Source: Zymomonas mobilis (lineage in GTDB: Bacteria; Pseudomonadota; Alphaproteobacteria; Sphingomonadales; Sphingomonadaceae). From it: 64,000 nucleotides of DNA. The translations under genes and the position numbers were made by a program. Shown piece after piece: positions 21,201-30,036 of this stretch. The stretch spans positions 630,001 through 694,000 of the forward strand of contig NZ_VFOF01000001.1 of assembly GCF_006715975.1 (NCBI RefSeq). The letters are read 5' to 3'. Position 1 is the stretch's first letter. Every line of letters starts with the position of its first letter. The notes below the pieces were generated by a model, which searched no databases, was not told the origin of the DNA, and saw only the letters and a program-made list of their open reading frames with translations.

Positions 21201-21995
21201 TTACGAAATACCCAGCAGATTTTTTGTCGCGGTTTTTAAATCATTTTGCCGCATCAAGGTTTCACCCACCAAAAAACAACCGATATCATGGCGCTGCATA
21301 GCGACCAGATCATCGTGATTGCGGATGCCGCTTTCCGCGACAAAAGTACAATCTTTGGGAGCTGAACCCACCAATTCATAGGTGCGTTCAAAACTGACGG
21401 AGAAATCGCGTAGATCGCGATTATTGACGCCAATCAAACGAGATTTCAGCTTTAACGCGCGTTCCATTTCTTCATGACTATGCACTTCGACTAAAGCATC
21501 CATGCCATATTCCATGGCGGTAGCCTCGATATCTTGCATCTGATAATCATCCAAGGCGGCGGCGATAATCAATATGGCATCAGCACCGATTGCTCTGGCT
21601 TCGATCACCTGCCATGGGTCGATCATAAAATCTTTGCGAAGAACGGGTAAAGTAACCGCTTTTCTGGCCGCAATCAGATAATCTTCATGACCTTGGAAAT
21701 AAGGACGATCTGTCAAAACAGAAAGGCAGGCGGCTCCGCCTTCTTCATAATCATGGGCATGAATAGCTGGTGTGAAATCGGAACGGATTAAGCCTTTTGA
21801 TGGACTGGCTTTTTTAATTTCAGCAATAAGCCCGAATTGCCCTTTTGCTCTTTTCTTGTCCAAAGCTGCCCGAAAACCGCGCGGTGCTGTTTGGTTTTTA
21901 ATTAAATCGCTAAGGTCGTTTGGGCTAATCTGCTGTTTTCTTTCCACAACAAATTTTGCCTTTGCTATGCAGATTTCCGTAAGAATATTTGACAT
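21201..21995 (-). CDS. trpC: indole-3-glycerol phosphate synthase
   Basis: Closes the indole ring of CdRP in tryptophan synthesis. 264 residues, single-domain TIM barrel. The family motifs are present: [15 protein letters not shown] (catalytic lysine), [24 protein letters not shown] and FVAESGI. It stands alone here, with no other trp genes in the window; in many alphaproteobacteria it follows trpD. Confidence 0.96.
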   Translation of the reverse strand: MSNILTEICIAKAKFVVERKQQISPNDLSDLIKNQTAPRGFRAALDKKRAKGQFGLIAEIKKASPSKGLIRSDFTPAIHAHDYEEGGAACLSVLTDRPYFQGHEDYLIAARKAVTLPVLRKDFMIDPWQVIEARAIGADAILIIAAALDDYQMQDIEATAMEYGMDALVEVHSHEEMERALKLKSRLIGVNNRDLRDFSVSFERTYELVGSAPKDCTFVAESGIRNHDDLVAMQRHDIGCFLVGETLMRQNDLKTATKNLLGIS

Positions 21996-22346
21996 CCGTT
22001 ATCCACAATCAAAATAGGAACAAAAGAAATATAGTCTGTATAGGCAATTCTTGGAATTGATGGGGGTTCTTCATCAATTTTTTGAAATATCTTTTTTCAA
22101 TAGGGGAAAAGGCATTAATCTTAAAGCCGATCTTCTCGAATATAAGAATAGAGAGTGAATTCCTCATAGGGTAGTTTTAATGCCTTGAAATAGGGATGAT
22201 AGAAGCCCGCTTTTTTATCATTCCTTCAAAGACCCCTCATTTCCTCCATGAAAATTTTTTAGAAAGCCAATGATTTTAGAATTTGCGAAATTTTACCTGC
22301 CGATTTACCTTTGTATTATTTAAAATTCCGCCTGTCTTTTGACGAT

Positions 22347-22374
22347 AGGGCGCTGCCTTGCTAGATTGCGCCCT
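22347..22374. repeat. inverted repeat upstream of the SulP gene
   Basis: AGGGCGC (22347-22353) and GCGCCCT (22368-22374), perfect, 14-nt loop. The 553-nt gap between trpC and the SulP gene carries no supportable gene; this and the next inverted repeat are its only clear structures. Confidence 0.4.
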
Positions 22375-22419
22375 TAGCTTTCCAAAAAAGCCAACCTCAT
22401 AGTGTTATTTTTTTCAGCG

Positions 22420-22444
22420 TCTATCGAGAAGATCAGTCGATAGA
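22420..22444. repeat. inverted repeat TCTATCGA, about 100 nt before the SulP gene
   Basis: TCTATCGA (22420-22427) and TCGATAGA (22437-22444) are perfectly complementary with a 9-nt spacer. Size and spacing would suit an operator or a leader hairpin; no regulator is assigned. Confidence 0.4.
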
Positions 22445-22548
22445 GCGAGATAGAATATTCCCGAAATCATCCTGTGTAATTTTGGTTTTTGGTAACAGGG
22501 GTAGGCGGTCATTTGGCTGGCGAGCTTTGTATTTTTTAAGGATATCCG

Positions 22549-24000
22549 ATGACAAGCGTAACAAGTCAGCCCGATCACCTGAAAAGCCTACCGTCCTATG
22601 TAACACGCGAATTATTAGCCGGTATGGTGGCGACTTTTGCGCTCATTCCTGAAGTTATCGCTTTTAGCTTTGTAGCCGGTATTGACCCTGAAGTCGGTTT
22701 ATATGCGTCTTTTGTCATTGGTATCGTCATTGCTTTTTCCGGTGGCCGCCCTGCCATGATTTCTGCGGCGGCCGGTTCGGTGGCTTTGGTCGCGGCGGCG
22801 TTGGTACGTAGCCACGGTTTATCTTATTTGTTAGCCGCTGGTATTCTGGCTGGCCTTTTTCAGATCGTTTTTGGCGTATTGCGCTTGTCTATCTTGATGC
22901 GTTTTGTTGCCCGTCCGGTCAGAACCGGATTTGTGAATGCTTTAGCTATTTTGATTTTTTCGGCTCAATTGCCGCAAATATTAGGTGCCAATATTCAAGG
23001 TTTGCTGCTGATTGGGTTAGGGCTAATTATTATTTATGGCGCGCCACGCTTAACACGAGCCATTCCGTCGCCTTTGATTGCCATTGTTGTCCTGACGTTG
23101 ATGGCTCATTTCCTTCATTTGCCAGTAAAAACGGTTTCGGAGCTGGGACGCTTGCCCCTTAGTTTGCCCCATTGGGTATTACCGGCGGTGCCTTTGAATT
23201 GGCAGACTTTGCAGATTATTCTGATGCCAGCCTTAGCTATCGCTATGGTCGGGTTGTTAGAATCTATTATGACGGCTTTTGTGGTCGATGATCTGACAGA
23301 TAGCAGTAGTGATAAAAATCGAGAATCATGGGGGCTTGGTCTCGCTAATATTGCCGCCAGTTTATTTGGTGGCATCGCCGGATGCGGTATGATTGGTCAG
23401 ACGGTTGGTAATGTCCGTTACGGGGGTAGGGGGCGTCTTTCTACCTTCGCCGCTGGTGTTTTCCTGATGGTTTTAATGCTGGGTTTACGGTCATGGGTAT
23501 CGGAGATTCCAGTAGCAGCCTTGGTCGCTATTATGGTGATGGTTTCTGTCAGCACCTTTAACTGGAAATCTTTTTCTGATGTAAAACGTCAGCCGAAGCT
23601 CTCTATTATCATCATGATCGTGACCGTTCTGGTAACGGTATTGACCCACAATTTAGCCGCAGGTGTCATTGTTGGCGTTTTATTAAGTAGCCTGTTTTTT
23701 GCATTTAAGATTGCATCTTTGATCAAGGTACAGGTCGTCGATGAAGCGGATAAACGTATCTATCAGGTCAGGGGGCAGGTGTTCTATGCTTCTGCCGATA
23801 TGTTTATAGATGCGTTTGATATGAATAATATTGATGGGCGTGCTGTAACCGTTGATTTAACCCATGCCCATTTATGGGATGTGACCGCAGTTGAAGCCTT
23901 CCAGAAAGTCCAAGAACGTTTCAAGCATCATAAAGCCGATCTAGAAGTGATTGGTTTAAATAAAGCCAGCTCGGTATTGATTGACAAACTGGCAGATTAA
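22549..24000 (+). CDS. SulP-family anion transporter with short STAS domain
   Basis: Inner-membrane anion transporter of the SLC26/SulP family (sulfate, bicarbonate or other anions). 483 residues. The N-terminal membrane part (about 1-395) starts with the sulfate-transporter pattern LPSYVTRELLAGMVATFALIP-like sequence and VGLYASFVIGIV, then GRPAMISAAAGSVALV. A short cytosolic STAS domain follows at about 405-483 (AVTVDLTHAHLWDVTAVEAF). Substrate cannot be read from sequence. An AAGGA ribosome-binding site precedes ATG 22549. Confidence 0.9.
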   Translation: MTSVTSQPDHLKSLPSYVTRELLAGMVATFALIPEVIAFSFVAGIDPEVGLYASFVIGIVIAFSGGRPAMISAAAGSVALVAAALVRSHGLSYLLAAGILAGLFQIVFGVLRLSILMRFVARPVRTGFVNALAILIFSAQLPQILGANIQGLLLIGLGLIIIYGAPRLTRAIPSPLIAIVVLTLMAHFLHLPVKTVSELGRLPLSLPHWVLPAVPLNWQTLQIILMPALAIAMVGLLESIMTAFVVDDLTDSSSDKNRESWGLGLANIAASLFGGIAGCGMIGQTVGNVRYGGRGRLSTFAAGVFLMVLMLGLRSWVSEIPVAALVAIMVMVSVSTFNWKSFSDVKRQPKLSIIIMIVTVLVTVLTHNLAAGVIVGVLLSSLFFAFKIASLIKVQVVDEADKRIYQVRGQVFYASADMFIDAFDMNNIDGRAVTVDLTHAHLWDVTAVEAFQKVQERFKHHKADLEVIGLNKASSVLIDKLAD

Positions 24001-24158
24001 TCAGTGCAGTGCCTGAATATTGTTATGTGATTTATGTAGAGATGTCATAGCAAGGCTATCATGCGGTGATGTCTTGAAGACATGGTACGACAAACAGGCA
24101 AAGCAAAACCTTGCGGGCATTTTAAGGAAGTCGATTCTGTTTTAAAGAGAAGTAGGAA

Positions 24159-24214
24159 GCTTCTGTTGCCCGGTGCTTCCCAAACCGCTGGAATCTGCTT
24201 CTGTTGCCCGGTGC
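24159..24214. repeat. 18-nt direct repeat in the 3' part of tmRNA
   Basis: GCTTCTGTTGCCCGGTGC occurs at 24159-24176 and again at 24197-24214 (+ strand reading), 38 nt apart and identical. Both lie in the coding-piece 3' region of ssrA, where pseudoknots are expected; they may be a duplicated pseudoknot or terminator arm. Confidence 0.8.
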
Positions 24215-24262
24215 AGCCCGACCGCGCTCTTACTTAGTAATGTCTACCCGTGAAGGTTTTCA

Positions 24263-24298
24263 TTACGCAGCAACAGCGAGTACCTCGTTATCGTTGGC
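24263..24298 (-). other. tmRNA tag reading frame
   Basis: Read on the - strand, codons from 24298 down give ANDNEVLAVAA and stop TAA (24265-24263). AND at the start and AVAA at the end match alphaproteobacterial proteolysis tags. The exact resume codon (GCC here, or one codon earlier) cannot be fixed by eye. Confidence 0.9.
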
Positions 24299-24550
24299 AC
24301 TTGTAAAAATGATCGGTTTAACGGCTCAATCACGCCGGATGGCAATCAAATCTTTACTACACACGTCGATCCTGTTTCGCCCCCATCAACAACAGTGGGA
24401 TTAATCCGCGGTTGTTGGTGGAGGCGCCGGAGTACTGCCCTCCGGGTCCGTCGAGTTTATTCCATTTAACAATCTACCATCGTAGTCACCGAGGTGACGC
24501 TCTCTAGCTAAGGTCGGTTGCCCGTAAACGCAATAGCTGTCGGTAATTTT

Positions 24551-25990
24551 TTATAAAAACTTTGCATCATGGGCATTATCTTGGTCTTTTTCTTCTCTTG
24601 CTTCAGCCTTTGGTGTTTCTTGTTCTGCCGGATCAATTTTGGCAAAGACCAATGGATCATGGGCTGGTGTCCACCAATTTCGTTGCAGCATTTTTAGGCT
24701 TTGTTCCAAGCTATGTCCGGCACGCATATCTGGTTTTTCTGTGCCGACAATTTGTGACAAATAAATGCCTGAATAGCCGCTAAAGATATAAGCCGTGCAG
24801 CATCCGGCGGCAAAATAAACAATATTATCAGCGCCAAACATTTCGACCCCCATCACGATACAAGCGAGCGGGGTATTTGCCGCAGCACCGAAAAGCGCAA
24901 TAAAGCCAATGCCTGCAAAAAGATCGACAGGTGCGCCGATAACATGGGCTATGGCACTGCCCAACGCTGCCCCGATGAAGAAGAGAGGGGTTACCTCACC
25001 GCCTTTGAAGCCGGTGCTAAGAGTGACTACCGTGAAAATGAATTTCAGCAGCCAGCTCCAGTAATGATATTGTTTTGGGTCAAAAAAGCTGCCCAATTGT
25101 AAACCATTAGGTTCAACCGCCATGGTACCGAGACCCAGATAATCCCGTGTACCTGTGATATAGACAAGGGCGATGATGATAAGCCCACCCGTAAAGCTGA
25201 TGAGCGGTGCAGAGGGAATAACTTTTTTAAGCCATTGGGAGGTGTTGGCGAGGCTTTCTGAAAACAGGCGAGCCACAAGGCCAAAGGCAATAGACGCCAC
25301 AATGACCTTGAAAAAGATGACGATATTGAGCTGAAAATGCCCCAACTGGCTAAAAGAAGCCATTGTGTAGCGCAGATGATCCATTCCCCAGAGGCGACAG
25401 ACCCAATCGCCGAGAATGGCGGCTGTTAAAGCGGGAATAAGCGCTCGATATTCCAATCGGCCAATAACCGGTACTTCCATTGCGAATACGGCTCCAGTAA
25501 CGGGCGTGCCGAAGACTGCGCCGAAACCGGCGGCAATACCGGATATAAGAAGCAAGCGGATATCGGCTTTATTAAGCCCAAAGACTTTACCGACACCGCT
25601 AGCGATGCTGCCCCCTAATTGGACGGCAGTGCCTTCACGGCCAGCCGAACCGCCAAAGAGATGGGTAATAACCGTCGAGATGAAAATAAGCGGTGCCATC
25701 CGCAAAGGAACGCCCGCATTCGGTTTATGAATTTCATCTAGAATGAGGTTATTTCCGGCGGCGGCGGATTTACCGAAGCGGTCATAGAGCCAAGAGGTTA
25801 GAAAACCGGCAATGGGTAAGCCGAAAAGAAGAGCAGGGTAAATGAAACGTGTTTTTGTTGCCCATTCCAATGACCATAGGAATAAAGCGCAACAGCTACC
25901 GATGATGGCAGCTAACGGGAAAATGATAGCCAGCCATTTAAACAGCAGAATAAGGCGATAAGGTTTATATTTTAGAAATAGTTGATACAT
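24551..25990 (-). CDS. CLC-F type fluoride/proton antiporter
   Basis: Integral membrane CLC protein of 479 residues. The chloride-type motif GSGIP is replaced by GNNLI at 79-83. GREGP is GREGT at 117-121, with gating glutamate E119 kept. The second ion motif reads GFKGGEVTPLFF. These are the marks of the CLC-F clade, which exports fluoride in exchange for protons, rather than chloride. A fluoride riboswitch lies directly upstream, which supports the call. The C-terminal ~50 residues are hydrophilic and Glu/Lys-rich. tmRNA follows on the same strand. Confidence 0.88.
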   Translation of the reverse strand: MYQLFLKYKPYRLILLFKWLAIIFPLAAIIGSCCALFLWSLEWATKTRFIYPALLFGLPIAGFLTSWLYDRFGKSAAAGNNLILDEIHKPNAGVPLRMAPLIFISTVITHLFGGSAGREGTAVQLGGSIASGVGKVFGLNKADIRLLLISGIAAGFGAVFGTPVTGAVFAMEVPVIGRLEYRALIPALTAAILGDWVCRLWGMDHLRYTMASFSQLGHFQLNIVIFFKVIVASIAFGLVARLFSESLANTSQWLKKVIPSAPLISFTGGLIIIALVYITGTRDYLGLGTMAVEPNGLQLGSFFDPKQYHYWSWLLKFIFTVVTLSTGFKGGEVTPLFFIGAALGSAIAHVIGAPVDLFAGIGFIALFGAAANTPLACIVMGVEMFGADNIVYFAAGCCTAYIFSGYSGIYLSQIVGTEKPDMRAGHSLEQSLKMLQRNWWTPAHDPLVFAKIDPAEQETPKAEAREEKDQDNAHDAKFL

Positions 25991-26046
25991 CTAGCTTCCT
26001 TCAATCGAGGAGCCAGACCTAATTCCGGTAGGAATAATCAACAGCA

Positions 26047-26148
26047 GGCATGACTCCTCAATCATAAAAATATGTTTGAGCAGGAGTCATCAGCCTGAAA
26101 GGCGGTTCGATCCTTGTAAAAAGGATCAGGCAGATTCCATTACCGTCT
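26047..26148 (-). promoter_or_regulatory. fluoride riboswitch (crcB motif) with antiterminator-like switch stem
   Basis: On the - strand, GGTAATGG...TGCC (about 26146-26129) is followed by a perfect GATCCTT/AAGGATC hairpin. Then come AACCGCC, a GCCT/AGGC hairpin and GGCTGATGACTCCTGC (to about 26079). This fits the fluoride aptamer pattern (AACCGCC, stem, GCUGAUGxCuCCUxC). The 3' arm ATGACTCC (26090-26083) can pair instead with GGAGTCAT (26057-26050), with CTCAA/TTGAG extending the stem: a ready-made switching platform ahead of the CLC-F ribosome-binding site. One pseudoknot pair appears mismatched (A-C). Confidence 0.82.
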
Positions 26149-26223
26149 TTTTATTAAGACCAAAAACCGACCCAAAGTCAAGTCTGTGCCTCTGGATAAT
26201 CTGTTCGGAAGGATGCCTTATTC

Positions 26224-27237
26224 CTAGCCACAGGGGAGAATAAGGCTAGAAACGACATAGTTATCAGATTGATTGGTGAGGGTAAATTTGCCTTTGAATT
26301 GTCGCGCAAACATTGTCGCAATTTTTAGACCAAGACTGTCGACTTTTTCGAGAGAAAAGCCTTGGGGAAGAGGCTTTCCGTTGTTGGAAATGGTCAATTC
26401 GATCTGCTCGTTAATTTTTTTGAGCTTTATTTCGATGAAGCCATTTTTGTCTTGGTTCTTGAAGCCGTGCTCCAAAGCATTGGAAACTGATTCTGCCGAA
26501 ACAAGCGCCAGTGGAATAGCCATATCCGAAGGCAGAATAAGATCTTCTGCTTCTATTTTATAGCGGATATTGGGGAAATTACTGGACGCAATCACATCCT
26601 TAATTAAGCGGTCAAGGATGAGTTTAGCGCCAAGCTGATTACCATTTTTAATATAAAGTGCTCGTTGTAATTCGCCGATCATATGGATCCGACGCACAGA
26701 GGCATCAATGGCTTCTTTGGCTTTTACATCGGTAATGCTGCGGCTTTGCATCCGTAGCAACGAGGCAATAACCTGTAAGTTATTAGAAATGCGGTGCTGT
26801 AACTCGTGAAACAGCAATTCATTCCGTTCGGCCAGCATTTGATTATAGGCACGCTTCTTTTGAAGGCGGTAATTGCCTTGTTGAAGGGCTATCACCAATC
26901 CCATATCGGTGAAGGTTTCCAATAAGCAAAGAAACCAGACCAAGACACCGTTAAAGCGACTGCCTTCTTCGATAAAATAAGGTGCAGCAATGAGGCTAAG
27001 AATAGCGGCAATGATGCCGGGTCTTGTTCCAAAAAGGAAAGTGACCACAAGCATTGTCGGCATGAAAGTAATGAAAGGATAGCCAGCCGGTAAAAAATGG
27101 CCAATAATACTGCGAACAAGGAAGGCGCATCCCACAAAAATAAATGCGCAGAGATTCCCGAGCCATGGCCGATTTTGCCACAGAGGCAAATGCTCTAAAA
27201 TTCTGTGCACAACCGGGGCATTCCGGATCAAGACCAT
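26224..27237 (-). CDS. membrane sensor histidine kinase, DUF4118 + HisKA_2 type
   Basis: 337 residues. Residues about 28-125 form four membrane segments of DUF4118 type (as in the KdpD membrane part). A HisKA_2 dimerisation domain follows with ELQHRISNNLQVIASLL, in which H148 is the expected phospho-acceptor. The C-terminal HATPase domain has an N-box at SAESVSNALEHG and a G-box-like LTISNNGKPLP. No response regulator is next to it, so it is an orphan kinase; HisKA_2 kinases in alphaproteobacteria often serve the general stress response or light and blue-light signalling, but that link is inference. Signal unknown. Confidence 0.88.
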   Translation of the reverse strand: MVLIRNAPVVHRILEHLPLWQNRPWLGNLCAFIFVGCAFLVRSIIGHFLPAGYPFITFMPTMLVVTFLFGTRPGIIAAILSLIAAPYFIEEGSRFNGVLVWFLCLLETFTDMGLVIALQQGNYRLQKKRAYNQMLAERNELLFHELQHRISNNLQVIASLLRMQSRSITDVKAKEAIDASVRRIHMIGELQRALYIKNGNQLGAKLILDRLIKDVIASSNFPNIRYKIEAEDLILPSDMAIPLALVSAESVSNALEHGFKNQDKNGFIEIKLKKINEQIELTISNNGKPLPQGFSLEKVDSLGLKIATMFARQFKGKFTLTNQSDNYVVSSLILPCG

Positions 27238-27332
27238 GCATCCTCCCCCAGATACATTATTCTGGTGTTTTCTATTAAAGACGGTGTGAAACAGTCCTTA
27301 TCATTTTTTGCTCTATGGTCTTACTTTTATTT

Positions 27333-27370
27333 AAAAAAAAGGAGGATCTTTAAAGACCCTCCTTTTTTTT
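27333..27370 (-). terminator. intrinsic terminator after pnp
   Basis: GGAGG (27341-27345) pairs with CCTCC (27358-27362), flanked by A8 on one side and T8 on the other, with TCTTT/AAAGA inside. It works in both directions; here it ends the pnp transcript. Confidence 0.9.
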
Positions 27371-27390
27371 AAATAAAATTTGGAAAGACT

Positions 27391-29634
27391 TTAGTTGTCT
27401 TTACGCAGGAAAGCCGGAGCAAATTCCGGTTCCATATCTCTTGCCGGACGGTCTCCATCGCGGCGGGGACCACGATCACGACGAGGACGGTCACCGCGTG
27501 GCGCACGATCACTGGTATCTCGTGGCGGACGGTTGTCATCCAATTCGGCACCGGTTTCCTGATCAACAACACGCATAGACAGGCGAACCTTGCCACGATT
27601 GTCAATTTCAAGAACCTTGACTTTGACTTCCTGACCTTCGGTCAGAACATCGCTGACTTTGTTCACGCGTTCGTTCTTGATTTCGGAAACATGAACCAAG
27701 CCATCACGGCCGCCCATGAAGTTCACGAAAGCACCGAAGTCGACGATATTCACAACTTTACCATTGTAAATTTTTCCAACTTCCGGTTCTTCAACGATAC
27801 CGTTAATCCATTCGCGTGCAGCTTCAATATGCGCAGGATCAGATGAAGACAGACGAACTGTACCATCATCTTCGATATCGACCTTGGCGCCGGTCGTTGC
27901 GACGATTTCGCGGATAACTTTTCCACCCGTTCCGATAACGTCACGGATTTTATCTTTGGGTACGCTCATCGTTTCGATGCGCGGTGCCAGATTGGAAATT
28001 TCGGAGCGAACCTCGCCTAAAGCCTTGGACATTTCACCCAGAATATGAGCGCGGCCACCTTTGGCCTGTTCCAATGCTTTCTGCATGATTTCTTCGGTAA
28101 TACCGGCAACCTTGATGTCCATCTGGAGGCTGGTAATACCTTTTTCGGTACCGGCGACTTTAAAGTCCATATCGCCTAAGTGATCTTCATCACCCATGAT
28201 GTCGGACAGAATAGCAAATCCGTCTTTTTCAAGGATAAGACCCATAGCGATACCGGAAACAGGACGCGTTAACGGTACACCGGCATCCATCAATGCAAGG
28301 CAGCCACCGCAGACGGTTGCCATCGATGAAGAACCGTTTGATTCCGTGATATCCGACAAAACGCGGATAGTGTACGGGAAGTCAGCTTTGCTCGGCAGCA
28401 CAGGATGAAGTGCGCGCCATGCCAGCTTACCATGTCCAATTTCACGACGACCCGGAGCGCCGAAACGACCCACTTCACCAACGGAATAAGGTGGGAAGTT
28501 GTAATGCAGCATGAAGCGTTCGTAATGAAGGCCGGTCAAACCGTCGATCATCTGTTCTGCATCAGCTGTGCCGAGGGTCGTTGAAACCAATGCCTGCGTT
28601 TCACCACGGGTGAACAAAGCAGAACCATGGGTGCGGGGCAAATAGCCAACCTGAGATCTGATCGGGCGAACTGTTTTCAGATCGCGACCATCAATTCTGC
28701 GGCCTTCTGTCAGAATAGCCGTCCGAACAATCTTAGCTTCAAGCTTTTTGGCCAGTTTCTGGATGCGCAGTTTTTCTGTCGGATCAGCATCCGAGAAAGC
28801 TTCATCAAGAACGGCTTTGGCTTTGCTCAAGGCTTCGACGCGTTCACCCTTATGGGTCAGGCGATAAGCTTTGTCGAAATTGTCGTAGCAAAGTTCTTCA
28901 ACTTTAGCGGCCAATGCGGTGTCATCATAGCTGACCAGTTCCCAAGGCTCTTTTGCAGCCTGTTCTGCCAGATTGATGATCGCTTTGATAACCGGCTGTA
29001 AAGCGTCATGCGCAAAAGAAACCGCGTTCAGCATGATTTCTTCGGAAAGCTCGTTGGCTTCCGATTCAACCATCATAACGGCATCGCGCGTTGCACCGAC
29101 GACCAGATCAAGATCGCTCTTTTCGATCTGTTCCAGAGTCGGGTTAAGAATGAATTCACCGTCCTGATAACCGACACGGGCTGCGCCGATGGGACCTAGG
29201 AACGGAACACCGGAAAGGGCAAGGGCTGCGGAAGCCGCAATTATTGCCAAAATATCCGGTTCATTTTCGCCGTCATAAGACATGACCTGCGCAATGACCA
29301 AGGTTTCGTTATAGAAACCTTCCGGAAACAGAGGACGGATTGGACGGTCGATTAACCGTGAAATCAGCGTTTCCCGTTCGGTTGCGCCACGTTCACGCTT
29401 GAAAAAGCCACCGGGGATACGACCTGCGGCCGAATATTTTTCTTGGTAATGAACGGTCAAAGGAAAGAAATCCTGACCTTCTTTTACCGTTTTTGCAGCC
29501 GTTACCGCACAAAGTACGACCGTTTCACCTAAGGTCGCGATGACGGCACCATCTGCCTGACGAGCAACCTGTCCGGTTTCCAGCGTCAGTTTTTTCCCGC
29601 CCCAATCGATTTCCTGGCGTTTTATATCGAACAT
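27391..29634 (-). CDS. pnp: polyribonucleotide nucleotidyltransferase (PNPase)
   Basis: 3'-5' phosphorolytic exoribonuclease of the degradosome. 747 residues: two RNase PH domains (about 1-230 and 310-545) joined by a helical linker, then KH ([21 protein letters not shown], about 560-620) and S1 ([21 protein letters not shown], about 625-695). The tail is Arg/Asp-rich with [13 protein letters not shown]. The rpsO-pnp order is conserved, and a hairpin stands between the two genes. Confidence 0.98.
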   Translation of the reverse strand: MFDIKRQEIDWGGKKLTLETGQVARQADGAVIATLGETVVLCAVTAAKTVKEGQDFFPLTVHYQEKYSAAGRIPGGFFKRERGATERETLISRLIDRPIRPLFPEGFYNETLVIAQVMSYDGENEPDILAIIAASAALALSGVPFLGPIGAARVGYQDGEFILNPTLEQIEKSDLDLVVGATRDAVMMVESEANELSEEIMLNAVSFAHDALQPVIKAIINLAEQAAKEPWELVSYDDTALAAKVEELCYDNFDKAYRLTHKGERVEALSKAKAVLDEAFSDADPTEKLRIQKLAKKLEAKIVRTAILTEGRRIDGRDLKTVRPIRSQVGYLPRTHGSALFTRGETQALVSTTLGTADAEQMIDGLTGLHYERFMLHYNFPPYSVGEVGRFGAPGRREIGHGKLAWRALHPVLPSKADFPYTIRVLSDITESNGSSSMATVCGGCLALMDAGVPLTRPVSGIAMGLILEKDGFAILSDIMGDEDHLGDMDFKVAGTEKGITSLQMDIKVAGITEEIMQKALEQAKGGRAHILGEMSKALGEVRSEISNLAPRIETMSVPKDKIRDVIGTGGKVIREIVATTGAKVDIEDDGTVRLSSSDPAHIEAAREWINGIVEEPEVGKIYNGKVVNIVDFGAFVNFMGGRDGLVHVSEIKNERVNKVSDVLTEGQEVKVKVLEIDNRGKVRLSMRVVDQETGAELDDNRPPRDTSDRAPRGDRPRRDRGPRRDGDRPARDMEPEFAPAFLRKDN

Positions 29635-29715
29635 TCAATTTCCTTCTGGCTCCGACCCTATGTCTGGAGCGGCCTTTTTCCGGATTCGCCGGATTGCGAA
29701 ATCCCCGGATGCGAA

Positions 29716-29741
29716 ACGGCCTCCCACATTTAGGAGGCCGT
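29716..29741 (-). terminator. hairpin between rpsO and pnp
   Basis: ACGGCCTCC (29716-29724) and GGAGGCCGT (29733-29741) form a perfect 9-bp stem with an 8-nt loop. On the - strand it is followed by TTTCG. In E. coli the rpsO-pnp gap also carries a leaky terminator and RNase III site; the same is likely here. Confidence 0.7.
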
Positions 29742-29749
29742 ACCGACTT

Positions 29750-30019
29750 TTACTTACGAAGACCCAGTCTTGCGATAAGGCTGCTGTAACGGTCTTTGTC
29801 ATTATTCTTGACATAATCAAGCAGGCTGCGACGCTTGTTAACCATGTGCAGCAAACCACGACGGGAATGGTTATCCTTGGCGTGGGTTTTAAAATGCTCG
29901 GTCAGATTAACAATACGTTCGGTCAGAATAGCGACCTGAACTTCGGGAGAACCCGTGTCGCCTTCTACCCGTGCATATTCTTTGATTAATGCTTCTTTAC
30001 GCTCTGCTGTGATCGACAT
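29750..30019 (-). CDS. rpsO: 30S ribosomal protein S15
   Basis: S15 is a primary 16S rRNA binder in the central domain. 89 residues, the standard length, with [36 protein letters not shown] and a C-terminal [12 protein letters not shown]. It lies 17 nt downstream of truB. Confidence 0.98.
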   Translation of the reverse strand: MSITAERKEALIKEYARVEGDTGSPEVQVAILTERIVNLTEHFKTHAKDNHSRRGLLHMVNKRRSLLDYVKNNDKDRYSSLIARLGLRK

Positions 30020-30036
30020 CAGTCGTCCTTTCTATT

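Larger units (their letters stand above)
24159..24530 (-). ncRNA. ssrA: tmRNA, two-piece (circularly permuted) alphaproteobacterial form
   Basis: tmRNA rescues stalled ribosomes and adds a degradation tag. On the - strand the order is permuted. The acceptor piece comes first, ending CGCCTCC-A-CCA with its last base at 24416. Then comes a spacer of about 31 nt (24385-24415), and then the coding piece beginning GGGGGCGAAACAGGATCGACG-like sequence at 24384. GGGGGCG pairs fully with CGCCTCC to make the tRNA-like acceptor stem. The coding piece holds the tag frame (24263-24298) and ends in pseudoknot-like sequence down to about 24159. Outer ends are estimates. It lies directly behind the CLC gene on the same strand. 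Confidence 0.93.

Noticed and set aside
24204-24404. 66-codon frame on the + strand
   Set aside because: It is antisense to the tmRNA coding piece.
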